Counted from the first letter of the stretch, positions 12,211-22,941 are shown. The stretch: 64,000 nucleotides of DNA from Siphonodentalium dalli (GCA_032622095.1 CP136064.1:125351605-125415604); one strand, 5' to 3'. The notes: generated by a model not told the origin, from the sequence alone. Made by a program: numbers and translations.

Positions 12211-13924
12211 CTATTAGACGCCATGCACGTACTACTGACCTCCGTCCGTGTTATCGGTACACTCATTGGCTGTGGGCATGGTAATGTGGTGGCATAACTC
12301 ATATGCATAATATGTCTCCATGGGTGCGGGTAACAAATGATTGTTCACCATGAAGGAAATCTAATACCCAACCTCGCATTCTTTAGGAACGCAAATATGA
12401 GTTGAAGGCGACTCTCGCCGCCGATCGATTTGGGCACTTGGAATTGCGATAGATAGACCCGAGATTGTGAATATCGTCAGGATAAAGATTGCTGTCGCAA
12501 TTGGGAATGGGAATGATGCAATATCCCTTGGTCGGCGACAAATGAGCGAGATCGAGGAAATGGTATAGAATGATGTAATATCCATAGGAGCCTGAGATAA
12601 TGTTACTCCATAGATATGATGCCAATTTGAGTGACACTCGGGTGTTTAATATGAACCCAATTAACTCGTAAGTTGTGTGGCTATATACAATCGAGTTTGC
12701 TACGATAGGAAGAATTAGTTGTGCCCATAACTTATTGGATACAAACTGCAAAGTAGCGTCATTAACTGAAGATCATTTGTGGAAATTTAGTGAATATAAC
12801 GAATTATGATTTTTCGGGATTTAGCCGCACCATCTTGATGACCATCTTTGATACAATTAGCAAACATTGACCCCAATGATACATAGTTTGATCAAACAAC
12901 AATTCCAACTGTGGTAATGTCGTGTTTTCCCCATTTCATGGGGCTGACACCCTTTTACTTTTGACAATAATTTCGGCCATAAAGACCGCCATTTCAGAGG
13001 GAAACCTTTCACCATTCCACTGAGAAGAAACAGTCATGCGATAAAACTAAGGTTGGCATATTAGTATTGAGAAAAGTTTTGAAAACAGATGGTAATGAGA
13101 TATGAAATATGTGTCCCTCATCTCTGGTATTCTTAACTAGTATTCGGCAATCACACCCCTCTGTTAACTTACATTGGGCATTCACACCCCCCCCCCCCCC
13201 ATTAAAGGGAGATTCTACGCCAATTTCAATAAATTCGCGGTAATAACACGATCTAACGTCGATCATATATATAAATATAATTTATTTGAGTCAAAGTGTG
13301 CAAGACGTAAACAAATTAATTGACGGATAGTGGATTGGTCGGGCAATGCGTGGTACACATTGTATAAAATATTATTATGTTGATATGGGGCGTTAACTCA
13401 AACCAATCACTGACTATGCATTAAAATGAAATGAGTATCTGGGTCTATTGTGCATATAATATAACATTTAGTTGATAAATTTGCCTGAAAACTGTCCAAA
13501 AAAATAAACCTCGATGACTAGCGTTTTATTTTTGCATTCCGGCTTATCTGCCATCCATAACATTGTTTAAATTCGTACTCAGCAGACAGTCAAATAATGG
13601 AAATCTGATTACCGTATTCTACGAAGCAGAGAAACCAACAACAACTTTTGAGTATAGTATATATACCCCTTTAATTGGTATTCGGGATTCAGGGGGGTGG
13701 GGTACGTGTAACACCCTCATACATGATATATGGTGTGCGCTTAATTATTCGTGTGTTCTAATCTGACATTTCAGTACTAGCGAGGATATCAGTTGCACGA
13801 TATCATCAGCACCGTGTCGGAAAATACGATGCATAAATTTAGTACAATGTAAATTTCTAAATATTTAGCCAATAAACATTATGATTGAAGTAATACCCGA
13901 TATACATTGGAAATGATACCACCA

Positions 13925-15338
13925 TTAAGAGGGAGGTAAAGTGGCACAATTCCAGAAATGGCGACAGGTTGAAATTCATGTATTTTTGTTTGAAAAGACC
14001 AAAAAATTAACAATATATTTGTTCATAGACATACTACAATAATCAAAGATTAAGTATATCTGATAAAGCGATAAATTTGTCATTCCGAAAAAGTTGCATT
14101 TGAACGTCAAACAACACAAAATTTTTGAGATGAAAATACTCACTGGTAAGAATATCAAATAGCCAACAGGAGGTATCAACATGTAGCTAATACTCCCATG
14201 CAGTGACAACGCGTAGTGGATTTCCTAGTTTCAAACCTAAAACTCCAGAATTTTTAACTTAATATATGTAAACAAACCGCCCAAAAAGACAGCCATTTGC
14301 AAGAACTATTTCAGAAAACTATGGAGCACCACTTTACTATCAAAATACATGTATGCAAAAATGTACAGTCCCAAATACCATGCACAGCGAAATAGCTTTT
14401 CATACTTCCTGTTTACCTATCTTCGTGAGTTTCGATTTCGGCTGAAAATAAACAAGAAATTCCCTTTGCAATCTTCACCTGTACGTGTCGATCAATAAAG
14501 CGATCGTCAATAACTTTTTGATGTATCTAACACACACGTATATACTATGTTGTATCAATATATTGATTCCTTACCGGTCAAACGTTGACAATTTATTAGA
14601 TTGATGTTTATTTCGCGGGGAGAATTTACCAGGAAGGCGGAAGTCACCCAACAACCACGTTAGATGTAACTACGCCAAATTTCAATCACGCGGTCGGTAA
14701 TTTAAACCATACAAGAAAGATGATATCAACATTTAATAATATCCAGGTATAACTTTTCTGCCATACGGTGTAAGTATTTGACATTAACATTACGTATTAT
14801 GTGATATTATTACTTAATATCGTATATATATATTCCGAACTATTTCGGCGGAGTGATATGTTTATTGCATAGTTTGTTATGTTTACGTCGAAATTCCTGC
14901 AAGATTTTTCGTAAAACTTGATGCCGATTGTAAGTAATCGATGGCGCGATCGCTTATGAAAACAATACAGTGTTACGCAACAAACGATTATCCAATTGTG
15001 TTATGGACCCTGTGTTGTCACAACAGTCAGTTCGTTTGATTTTCAACATTGTAAAATAAGCACATTTCTCAACACAGGAACGATAACTCCACCAATGGCG
15101 GACATAATTTCCCCAATTTCTGTTGTTCGTAAAGTTTTTTGAAGTGTGATATTTCGATAATGGGTACGTTTTTCGAAAATCGACGACGCCTTGTCACTAG
15201 ATGAAATCAGGAGTTACATGAAGGTACATTCATAGATTCTGTAGTAAAAGTTATGAAGTCAGGATTTTGTCTCAAATTTTTAACATGGAAACCCTATGGG
15301 AGAAAAATTAAAAAAATTCCACTTTACCTCCCTCTTAA
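13925..15338. mobile_element. 1414-bp TTAA-flanked DNA element
   Basis: The ends are TTAAGAGGGAGGTAAAGTGG at 13925 and its exact inverse at 15319-15338. That gives a TTAA duplication and a 16-bp perfect TIR starting GAGGGAGG. The interior has only short frames (for example 13976-14209 minus), so this is non-autonomous. TTAA flanks fit piggyBac-like mobilisation. Confidence 0.75.
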
Positions 15339-15523
15339 TATATAGTTACTACAATAAACTATCCATGTCGCGCATGTGTTCGATGCCGCTTTTTAAAGGC
15401 ACGGGCGGTGTTCGTTGCAGAAATATTCATATTTGTTCAAATCGCCATCAAAAGAAGGAATATTAAAATATATATAGTTTTGTTCATATGCCAAACATAA
15501 TCAGCGCGTAAATAGTAGTAGTA

Positions 15524-15835
15524 TTGGCGTCACTCTGGCCCACCCCCTCGCTGGCAGGCACTCTGGCCCATGGGCCAGAGTGCCTGCCAGCGAGGGGGTG
15601 GACCAGAGTGACGACCAGAGAGTCAATGTCAGGACCTGGCACTCTGGTCCATGGGCCAGAGTGCCCCCGAGAAACTGATTTGGATTTTTTCTGGCCCACC
15701 CACCTCGCTCGGGGGCACTCTGGCCCATGGGCCAGAGTGACGACGAGCGAGGGGGTGGGCCAGAGTGACGGCCCACAACCCACAATGGGGTGGGGTAGAG
15801 TGGCAGCCAGCGAGGGGTGGACCAGAGTGGCAGGT
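15524..15835. repeat. cluster of GGCCAGAG palindromes
   Basis: CACTCTGGYCCAYGGGCCAGAGTG-type palindromes and their halves recur about ten times. They are interleaved with CCCCCTCGCTGGCAGGC and its inverse. The arms at 15538-15615 form an almost perfect hairpin around CTCTGGCCCATGGGCCAGAG, and similar hairpins follow at 15640-15665 and 15710-15740. Long open frames appear in several phases on both strands, as expected for inverted repeats, and are not genes. Confidence 0.85.
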
Positions 15836-15901
15836 TCCCAGGGTAGGATTCATCACCAAAGAGTAAGGTGAGCGCTTCGAAGGAATTTTTGACAGAAAAG
15901 A

Positions 15902-16033
15902 GCATAATTTACGAATGTATCGATTTTTTCTCGGATTATAATGGCAGTGTGGTAAGCGAAGGGCGCCCCCCTTCGCTGGACTAACTGAACTTAGAATAAT
16001 ACCGAGAAAAATCGAGACATTAGTAAATTGTGC
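15902..16033. mobile_element. small foldback element
   Basis: The arm GCATAATTTACGAATGTATC followed by GATTTTTTCTCGG pairs with an inverted copy ending at 16033. The centre is GAAGGGCGCCCCCCTTC. Weaker pairing (CTTCGAAGG-like) extends outward toward 15867 and 16100. Confidence 0.6.
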
Positions 16034-16171
16034 AACTTTACCAGTGCATTTTTTACCAAAAGCGAAAGCCTTCGAATAAATTCGAAGACGCTAGCGCTGT
16101 GAAAATGTGCATGTAAGAGCCATCTGATATCAGGCTTTGGGTGGCCATGAAAAGGGCCGTTTTAGGTTAGA

Positions 16172-16603
16172 TCACAAGAAAAGTGGATAAGGGGTCTTAA
16201 GGAACTCAAATCCATCCTCTTGATCCAACTCCCGAAACACAAGCGAACCCTCGATGAGAGGTGGAAATATACATTGCGGTATACTCACACCCTTCAATGG
16301 GGGTACGTCTAATCTGTACTGCTTCTTCTCTCTCCAAAACAGGAGCTTGCTCTGCAGAAGGGTTGCCGCCACCGCACGTAAGACACCTGTTGTCCCAAGC
16401 CATTCGATGTGTTCTGTCTCCTGTCCACTGAACAGTGTAGGACTGTGAGACCAAGTTGCATTGACAAAAGTGAATAGTTCAAAGAACTTTTTACCTGTAC
16501 CATACACTGCCCAGGAAAGGGTCTCCCACACCGCAATGTCCCTCGGGGCCGATACACGGATGGCTCTGACATAAGATCCGAGATCAGTTTTAGGATATTC
16601 CAT
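16172..16603 (-). CDS. unrecognised 143-residue protein beside the Polinton block
   Basis: The frame starts at an ATG with a favourable context (CACGATGG) and runs to 16172 without interruption. The product has no signal peptide or clear membrane segment. It is fairly acidic and rich in W, F and L. I do not recognise a domain. It lies about 390 bases downstream of the protease on the same strand, so it may be Polinton cargo or an unrelated small gene. Two other frames are also open across part of it, which lowers confidence. Two CRE-like sites lie just upstream. Confidence 0.4.
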   Translation of the reverse strand: MEYPKTDLGSYVRAIRVSAPRDIAVWETLSWAVYGTGKKFFELFTFVNATWSHSPTLFSGQETEHIEWLGTTGVLRAVAATLLQSKLLFWREKKQYRLDVPPLKGVSIPQCIFPPLIEGSLVFRELDQEDGFEFLKTPYPLFL

Positions 16604-16661
16604 CGTGGAGAAAATGATACATGTATACTCTAAATGGGGTTTTGTTATATGTAAAACGCGC

Positions 16662-16684
16662 GGACGTCATTGGCGACGTCATTG
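16662..16684 (-). promoter_or_regulatory. paired CRE-like sites with CCAAT
   Basis: Read on the minus strand, this is AATGACGTC, a spacer containing CCAAT, and a second AATGACGTC. It lies 59-81 bases upstream of the ATG at 16603, with an ATAT-rich stretch between. TGACGTC is the core recognised by CREB/ATF-type factors. The assignment as a promoter is inference. Confidence 0.3.
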
Positions 16685-16996
16685 TGTTTTTCTACCAAAT
16701 TTCCCGAACGTCATTTCAAATGTGTTTTCTTTTTGGTGAATTAAGATCTTCATCGACATTGCCGAAGACGATCATTAAAAACAGACACTGTTTTTCAACA
16801 ACATAACTTTTATTTTTTGAATTAAGAATCAACATATTTACAAATGATCATGAAATTATCATATTTACAATCAATAACTGGTAATGCAATGAACATAATT
16901 TACATTTGGTAATACATTTCATCATTAACAAACAACATATTTACAAAATGATTATGATTTTAACATGTTTAAACAATTGGTAATGAACACATTTTA
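16685..16996. other. AT-rich spacer
   Basis: An AT-rich stretch 3' of the protease gene with repeated ATATTTACAAATGATYATG-like phrases (16829-16955). No gene seen. It may hold the 3' end of the Polinton transcript. Confidence 0.4.
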
Positions 16997-17527
16997 TCAA
17001 CACTGAAATTCACAGTAAGTCTTACAAATTCGTGAAATACATGTTTTAGGTAATGTTTCTGATTCTTTTCGTAAGGGTTCATAGTTTCTATGAAACAAAT
17101 CAAATACTTTTCTGTCATTTTTGAAGTAGTCACCATCAAAATTTATTTCAACTAATACTTTTATACCATATCCGCTTTTCAAGAAATGTAAAGCAAATAT
17201 GCAGTAGATACCACACACGTTTGTACCGTGATGTTGAAACCGTCCAACGTTTATTTTACATTCGATCGAATTTCTTTGAATAAATGTTTTGATATATTTA
17301 TCAATAACTGGTATCCCAAACGAATCAAAATATGTTGCAATGTTTCCATTGAATAAAATTGCAACCCAATGTTCTCCTGGTTTTTCTGACATATGTGTAT
17401 TTACTATGTATGCTTTTACATGATGAGGTTTCTCGTTTGGTAATTGATCTTTTGCACACACCACACCATACAATGAACAAAGGTAGGATGATTTGTCTAG
17501 TATATGATGAAGTTCGCTAGTGTTCAT
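16997..17527 (-). CDS. PRO: Polinton adenovirus-type cysteine protease (PRO)
   Basis: A 176-residue open frame that would mature capsid proteins. The catalytic arrangement of the adenain/C5 clan is complete: His53 in PGEHWVAI, Asp68 in YFDSFG, Gln98 in FQHHGTNVCG and Cys105 in CGIYC. The length is normal for a Polinton protease, and the start ATG overlaps the stop of the upstream gene by four bases (ATGA). No break was seen. It is the last gene of the capsid cluster. The family assignment is firm, but expression is unknown because neighbouring genes are broken. Confidence 0.9.
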   Translation of the reverse strand: MNTSELHHILDKSSYLCSLYGVVCAKDQLPNEKPHHVKAYIVNTHMSEKPGEHWVAILFNGNIATYFDSFGIPVIDKYIKTFIQRNSIECKINVGRFQHHGTNVCGIYCIFALHFLKSGYGIKVLVEINFDGDYFKNDRKVFDLFHRNYEPLRKESETLPKTCISRICKTYCEFQC

Positions 17528-17973
17528 CTTCGTAGTATTTTTTTTACTTTTTCACACCACAAGTCAACAAAAACCGAATAAAATTGGTTACAGTTTGCAT
17601 GAACAACTTCCTTTATATCTTTCCAAAGTTTGAATGCCTCAAATTTCTCTTGTGGTGTAAATGATTCTATTTCTGGATACCATTGTTCCATAACTCGGTA
17701 GATGTTCAATTTAAGTAGTGCTATATCAATGAACATATCTACCCATTGTATAGGTGGTGTCCAAAGACAAAGTAAACGTCGTGTCTGACTTGGATGATCT
17801 ATTTTACATCCTTCACAATTGAGTGTCACTTCTTTTGAAATTTGATTTTGTATTTCATGAACGAAATATTTCTCGAAAGTTTTCCGAACTTTGTCAAGGA
17901 TACAAACATATGGAATGAAATCGAGTCCTCCAACTTCCAGTCTCAATTTTTCCTCCAAATGCAATCCATCCAT
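17524..17973 (-). CDS. conserved Polinton protein of unknown function (149 aa)
   Basis: An uninterrupted frame between the major capsid gene and the protease. It contains a motif with CEGC, DHPSQ and RRLLCLW near residues 53-71, which looks like a Cys/His metal site and recurs in this position in animal Polintons. The rest is helical in composition with many W and K residues. No enzymatic motif is visible. It overlaps the protease start by four bases. Its genomic place suggests a late or structural role, but that is inference. Confidence 0.65.
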   Translation of the reverse strand: MDGLHLEEKLRLEVGGLDFIPYVCILDKVRKTFEKYFVHEIQNQISKEVTLNCEGCKIDHPSQTRRLLCLWTPPIQWVDMFIDIALLKLNIYRVMEQWYPEIESFTPQEKFEAFKLWKDIKEVVHANCNQFYSVFVDLWCEKVKKILRR

Positions 17974-17977
17974 GTTT

Positions 17978-19278
17978 TTAATAATCTGTTATTATTTCTC
18001 GCAAACTGTTGATTTCAATTTGATTATCGAACTCAGCATAGACTATCACGTTGATCACTGAAGCTAGAGCTGCAGCAAACTGAAGCTCTAACCTTATGTT
18101 ACCGGTTTTTATAGGATGCAAATGTCCTTCCTCCGCCTCTTGGTCAGGTGTGAGGTCGTAACCCCAGAAACAATAACCATTCATGTATTCGAGATTCAAA
18201 CCAAAGGATTTGTTTTGTCCAAACATACCCGAAGACTGATACAGTGATAAATAAGATCTGAGGCATTGTTCTGATTCAAAGTTTGGTTCAAATGGTCGGT
18301 TATGGATGGTATGTCCGTCCTGACTAACTTCAAGTTTTTTTCAGATTGAAGTGCTGGAAATGAAATGGGTTCGTTTCAATATCGCCATTCATATCTTTGT
18401 TTGATACCAAGCCTATGAAAAGTCTCTTTGGCATTTGTCCTTGAAAAAGGTGATCTTCAATTTTTGATCTAAGCCCTGCACCAATAGTGAATGTTTTTAC
18501 TTCAACTCTTCTAATCGGTATTTTCATATTTTTCTGTATTATTGTTTGGTTCAAGTTATTTGCTACTACTGGCATCAGCGTAATTGTACGAACATTGAAA
18601 ACTGCCGTTTCAAATACTATGTTTCCCGTCGGCCTGACCAATTAAAGATAATTTTGGATTCGCTCTATTGAGACGAGTTCTTATTTCAATTCCATTTGGT
18701 AAGTATTTCTCTTGTAGAAATATATCTGTGTGTAAACGACCACACAATTCTACCGTTTTACTACCTGCTATGATTGCTTGGCGAGATTTCAATCCATCAT
18801 TACCACCAGCTTTAGTGTTTTCGGTGAACTGTTTAGCGGTGTCGGGATACCACATTTCTAGTGCGGCAAGTTGATTTTCTTTACATTCACCAGAATAAGC
18901 CAAGAGATTTTCTATGTAGGCTCGATAAGGATAGGTATCTCCGTTCGCCGTTACAAGTTTGTTATTTAGGTAAATATCGATACTACTGACCATGCTATGG
19001 AAAAAGTTGTTAATATGCGCAATTTCATCAGTACCATCAACCAAGTTTGTTCCATCTGCTTTTGTGATTTTGAATTTCAGGTACAAATATGATTAATTTA
19101 CATCTGTCCATTTTTCAGTTTGAGGCGGAATTACAAATTCTACCGGTGCGGAATTATTCAAAGAGCTAATCGGGTGATGTTCTATCCATTGTGATTCCAA
19201 CATCGTTGTCATTGTTGGTGGAACATCAGAAGCATCTAACTCGGACTTGCTGTATTCACATGATCCATTTTGCATCAT
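17978..19278 (-). pseudogene. MCP: Polinton major capsid protein, double jelly-roll (F54H12.2 type), broken
   Basis: Four pieces together cover a capsid protein of the F54H12.2 family. Piece 1 (19278-19093) has SELDASDVPPT and WIEHHPISSL. Piece 2 (19086-18610) has the TYPYRAYIENLL and RTRLNRANPKLSL segments. Piece 3 (18641-18330) has FTIGAGLRS and PKRLFIGLVSN. Piece 4 (about 18335-17978) has YCFWGYDLTPD, GNIRLELQF and VIVYAEFDN. The breaks are an in-frame TAA at 19093-19095, a frame change between about 18640 and 18610, and a frame change at the A-run near 18337-18343. The C-terminal piece remains open beyond its first Met. The protein would form the trimeric capsomers. As it stands the gene cannot make a full product. 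Confidence 0.88.
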
Positions 19279-19283
19279 CGTGA

Positions 19284-19664
19284 TTAATCAAATATATCGA
19301 GAGATCGTTTTGATTTCTTTACAGGCGTTTTAATGGACTTACTTCTAACTCGTTTGCGAGAAGAATGATTTTTCAAAGGTCGCGATGATCTATTTATGCC
19401 ATTTGGTGTTGATATTTTCTTTATTGTTTCCCTTCCAAAAGATTTCAATGCTTCTTTACCTTGTTTCAAAAATACTTCTTTTGGACTATTAACACGATGA
19501 ATGATATCTTCGACTGCAGCAAGTCCATGCTTGAATACTTGTTGTTTAGCAATCTGACCAATAGGTTTTAGAAACGGTACTACTGTTCTCATTGCAGATT
19601 TGAATAGTGAACCAATTCCATGTCCATACTGTCTAGGTACGCCTCTATACACGGGGATCATCAT
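19284..19664 (-). CDS. Polinton core-like basic protein with amphipathic N-terminus
   Basis: A 126-residue open frame. It starts MIPVYRGVPRQYGHGIGSLF, continues with a hydrophobic, Gly/Ala-containing stretch to about residue 55, and ends in a strongly basic tail rich in K, R and S. Proteins of this type sit next to the capsid genes in Polintons and adintoviruses and have been compared with adenovirus core and membrane-active proteins. The start overlaps the upstream penton stop by four bases (ATGA). A DNA-packing or membrane-active role is inference from composition. Confidence 0.7.
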   Translation of the reverse strand: MMIPVYRGVPRQYGHGIGSLFKSAMRTVVPFLKPIGQIAKQQVFKHGLAAVEDIIHRVNSPKEVFLKQGKEALKSFGRETIKKISTPNGINRSSRPLKNHSSRKRVRSKSIKTPVKKSKRSLDIFD

Positions 19665-20512
19665 AAATACAAATTACTTCGGCGTCGGAAATGCAACTTT
19701 ACCATAGACTTTCCACCAACAAACTGAACTGGTTTGCCAGTATCACCAGTTATATACACATTTATGGTATCAAAGCTAGACTTTGATACTGGTACATTAT
19801 GTAAGTTTTTGAATTCATGCTTAATATGTTTACCATCATGTATTCTTTTACTCTCGAATGATGTCACTCGTAATATCGGTGCTTCAACATCACTAAGAAT
19901 TGTATAATCAGCAATGTCAGAATAAACAAACAATTGATTATGCTCCGCATTTAAATCAACTCCATATGGAAATGTTATCGAAGGGGTAGCAAGTGTAGCA
20001 GTCTCTGATTCTGTTCCGTAACCAACTTTATCCAAAAGAGCTCTGGGGAGTACAAGGCCTACTTTGGTATAACTATTGTTTGAAATTTTAACTCGTTGTT
20101 GCGCTTTGGAATATCCGAACACGATTTCCAGTTCTGGAATCAATCTGCTTACTGTAGTAATATCAATTACACCTTGAATTGCATCTGTCAAATCTGATCC
20201 ACCAGAATATGCTCCTTCTGATATTTTTAATTCTATAGCATTTTCTGGCTTTGAAATTACTACTTCACTTATTGGTAACTTGTGCAGATATTGTAAAAAT
20301 CTTGGAACAGAAGTTTTTATTTTTATTATGCAAGAATCTCCAATAATGTTGTATGTTTCTGATGATACAATTAGTTCAACCATTGCAACTTCCCAAAGCT
20401 CTTTATCAATATGTATGGTTTTTGGTAATTTCACTGTGAAACAACATTGTGAGTTGGCTGGGTAAAGTGACATTGAACTATCACTCATGAGAGTTATGTA
20501 GAATGAATTCAT
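19661..20512 (-). CDS. Polinton minor capsid (penton-type) protein
   Basis: A 283-residue intact frame. The N-terminus has FYITLMSDSS, SLYPANSQCCFTVKL and LWEVAMVEL. This is the pattern of the Polinton protein encoded just upstream of the core-like and major capsid genes, regarded as the single jelly-roll vertex protein. The basic C-terminal end (LHFRRRSNLYL) is typical. I cannot confirm the jelly-roll fold by eye. Nothing is broken. Spacing to the integrase gene upstream is about 245 bases without a gene. Confidence 0.75.
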   Translation of the reverse strand: MNSFYITLMSDSSMSLYPANSQCCFTVKLPKTIHIDKELWEVAMVELIVSSETYNIIGDSCIIKIKTSVPRFLQYLHKLPISEVVISKPENAIELKISEGAYSGGSDLTDAIQGVIDITTVSRLIPELEIVFGYSKAQQRVKISNNSYTKVGLVLPRALLDKVGYGTESETATLATPSITFPYGVDLNAEHNQLFVYSDIADYTILSDVEAPILRVTSFESKRIHDGKHIKHEFKNLHNVPVSKSSFDTINVYITGDTGKPVQFVGGKSMVKLHFRRRSNLYL

Positions 20513-20757
20513 TTTTTCTCAGTATTTTTCAATAATTTCAGTCCAGGTGTTGGTAGAATATAACCTAGAGAACTACTTAAAAGAATAAGCCACAATTCTT
20601 TGTTTGCGCTCTGGATACTAATGTGTACAATAGATGTAATTATTATGATAAGTAGGTGACTTGGTTCTTAGCAACTTTTTCACCACAGAACTTAAATTGT
20701 GATGGTTCATCGAGATTAATTGAATCTGAATGAATTTGCGACATGATATATTCTGTT
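20513..20757. other. intergenic spacer in the Polinton
   Basis: AT-rich, no open frame of interest. It may contain the promoter of the capsid gene cluster on the minus strand. No motif is clear. Confidence 0.4.
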
Positions 20758-21843
20758 TTATACTAAATTTGAAGCTGGGATCCAACTGTCAAACTTTTTT
20801 GGATATCCAAGCCAATGAACTTTAATTTCTTTTACTGTTTTACCACCCACTCTTCTCGTTCTTTTATCGATAACTGATTCTATTTCATACACCTTACTGT
20901 CTTTTATATGCTGGATTTCATGTCTGTAGAATGATCCATCAATCTCTTCACCATCAAGATCAGAAACTTTGTATGTTATTGGATTAGTTTTACAAATTTT
21001 ATCAACTTTGAAAATTTCACGAGTCCAGTTTGGTAAATAACCCTTTTCAAATGTTCTTTTGGTTTTGTTGATACGAACCAAGTCACCCACTTTCAGTGTA
21101 GATTTTCCTTTTTTATTCCCTGTTCCATATAGATTTTTGGAAATTTCAGCTTCAGTTTTCAAAGTAACTTCCGACGGTTTCGATTTTATGCTACGGTGAT
21201 AACTATTGTTGTAAGAATCGACTAGGGGCTGTAAAACATCAATATATCTTGAAGTTTTATTGCGTGTTCAATACTTCCACATACGAGTTTTTAAAGTTCT
21301 TTGAAATCGCTCAACAATACTTGCTTTAGTCTCTGGATTCTCAGTTGTGAAGAAATGAATGTTTTCTGATCGCAGAAATTTCAAAAACTTTTCATTTTTG
21401 AATTCAGAACCTTTATCAGCTTGAAATGATTTTGGTTTACGTTTTGAAGATTTCAAAATTTTCCTGAATGATTCGATCAAAGTTTGTCCACATTTATCGT
21501 GGATTGGCAGTGCCCACGCAAATTTTGAAAAAACGTCTATCACACACAACAGATATCTGTAATTATCATTATGTTTTTTCAAATTCTGAAGATCAGCTAA
21601 ATCTGCCTGCCATTGAATATCAATCCCCGCTACAACAGTCTTTCTACGTTGGAATTTTCGAATTATTGGTTTGTGTAAAGTATATCTCGACTGACCTTGC
21701 AACCATTTCTTCACATCAATGAGTTTTATTTTTTTATTTTGCTTTTTCGCTTCATCAAAAAGCTTCTTTATACCGCCATAACTTCCAACTTTCTTCGGAT
21801 TATAGAAACTTTTAGATAACTGTTCATCTAGTATGGATCCCAT
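20758..21843 (-). pseudogene. INT: Polinton integrase with C-terminal chromodomain, one nonsense codon
   Basis: The frame is continuous from 21843 to 20758 except for one TGA at 21268-21270. The first part (191 codons) holds the retroviral-type integrase core with Asp81 (QWQADLADL), Asp143 (FQADKGSEF) and Glu178 (IVERFQRTLK), which gives the D-D35E spacing. The second part contains a small beta-rich segment and then a chromodomain ending IKVHWLGYPKKFDSWIP. The catalytic triad is intact, but the TGA separates it from the C-terminal targeting region. The truncated product could still fold. Whether it is active is unknown. Confidence 0.88.
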
Positions 21844-22568
21844 TGTGTTTTTTCTGTTTTAATACCCTTTGGTGTCAACCTATCTGCTATTTTAGTTTTT
21901 GAATGTCTTGCTTTTATACCTTTCACTGGTGTGAATCGATGAGAATCAAATCGTTTTGGTGTTATGCTTTGTACCGGAGTTTCAAAATCATCATCTGAAT
22001 CATCGTTCAAATGTTTTTTAATCCAAAGTCAGCGGTTTCTGTTCCCTACAAAATCTTGAGGTACATTAAGCTCGCACAATCCTTGTGAAAAGGTTTGCCA
22101 GCCTGTTGGTTCGAAACCTTTTCTTTGTCGTACAATATGATTGAGGAGATCAACAATATTTGATCCTCTAATAACTTTTTCACCATATGTTAATTGTCCA
22201 TGTTCATCAAACTTCATTTGTGGATGTTTTGAAATCAGTTGTAAAAGTTGTTCATCTTTTTTCCTCATCTTTAACGGAATACTTTCTAGCACATCCCTAT
22301 GATGGTGATTAAATGGTTGTTATGTTTTCGGGGCTGAAATAGCTCTAAATGATTTTTGAGAAGTTTTCAATTTGTGCAAAGTTGTACCATATAATTGAAC
22401 CTTCTCAGATTCTGACAAATTTTGATTAGAAACTGAATTCAAATCTCTGCTTAGTTTTGAAATATTCGTAATTTCAGGATTAGGTGGTAATTTCGGATTA
22501 GTTAGACTCATTCTCCATTTTTTAATGTCATCCAACATTTTGAAGGGAACAGCGACCATTTTCTTCAT
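21828..22568 (-). pseudogene. conserved Polinton accessory protein, two nonsense codons
   Basis: Three pieces lie in one reading frame, separated by TAA at 22320-22322 and TGA at 22029-22031. Piece 1 starts MKKMVAVPFKMLDD. Piece 2 has GEKVIRGSNIVDLL and GWQTFSQGL and ends FVGNRNR. Piece 3 is a basic, Ser/Asp-rich tail. The GSNI-DLL and final GNRNR features mark a protein that recurs upstream of the integrase in animal Polintons. Its function is not established. The gene overlaps the integrase start by 16 bases. An alternative is that the first break separates two genuine adjacent genes. Confidence 0.65.
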
Positions 22569-22570
22569 GT

Positions 22571-22833
22571 TTAACCGCGAAGTATTCCAGCGAGTGCTTT
22601 ACCAAGCAACGGTGCTAGCATAAGAAGTGGTAAAAAAAACCTCCTTTCTGGTTTAAAATTTGTTTTTTTTTCCGTTTCAAAGATGTTGATTTACTTGCAA
22701 GTTCTCTGTGATGTCTACACCTCGGACGAAGTTTGCGCTTCTGAGCTTCTGTTAGTTTTACATTGCCTTTTAAAATATTTTTACAGCATTCTGACATGCG
22801 GTCAATCACTCTCTTTGGGGCATCTTTTATCAT
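22571..22833 (-). pseudogene. small basic Polinton protein with hydrophobic tail, frameshifted
   Basis: The first ~67 codons contain SECCKNILKGNVKL, a KRKLRPRCRHH basic run and KRKKKQ, then QKGGFF. Immediately after this a run of eight T residues (minus strand; about 22632-22639) shifts the frame. In the shifted frame the sequence continues with a leucine- and alanine-rich hydrophobic segment to a TAA at 22571-22573. A basic body plus hydrophobic tail is typical of the Polinton protein in this position. It may be membrane-active, but that is inference. Confidence 0.6.
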
Positions 22834-22941
22834 TTTTTTTCCGAAAATGAGTTGGTGCCTGATTCATAGCCATTACACAACTACCATATTTTTTAATCAG
22901 TGGAGTTTTTTTCACCATCTTTACTCTTCAACAGTTGAATG

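Larger units (their letters stand above)
9745..13924. other. no recognised gene; minor repeats
   Basis: Contains a (TAA)n microsatellite, a ~155-bp tandem duplication at 11.9-12.2 kb and a C-tract near 13186-13200. Open frames up to 122 codons (12383-12751 minus) lack recognisable domains. Confidence 0.5.

Noticed and set aside
15484-15905. Overlapping long frames on both strands at the GGCCAGAG cluster
   Set aside because: Inverted repeats and GC-rich composition remove stop codons in several phases. The peptides are repeat translations.
16206-16572. Other frames overlapping the 143-residue ORF (16206-16454, 16309-16572)
   Set aside because: They are shorter, start inside the longer ORF and have no independent support.
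20758-22568. TGA recoding (read as Trp or Sec) in the Polinton
   Set aside because: Two breaks are TGA, but other breaks are TAA and frameshifts in the same block, so ordinary decay or sequencing error is simpler.
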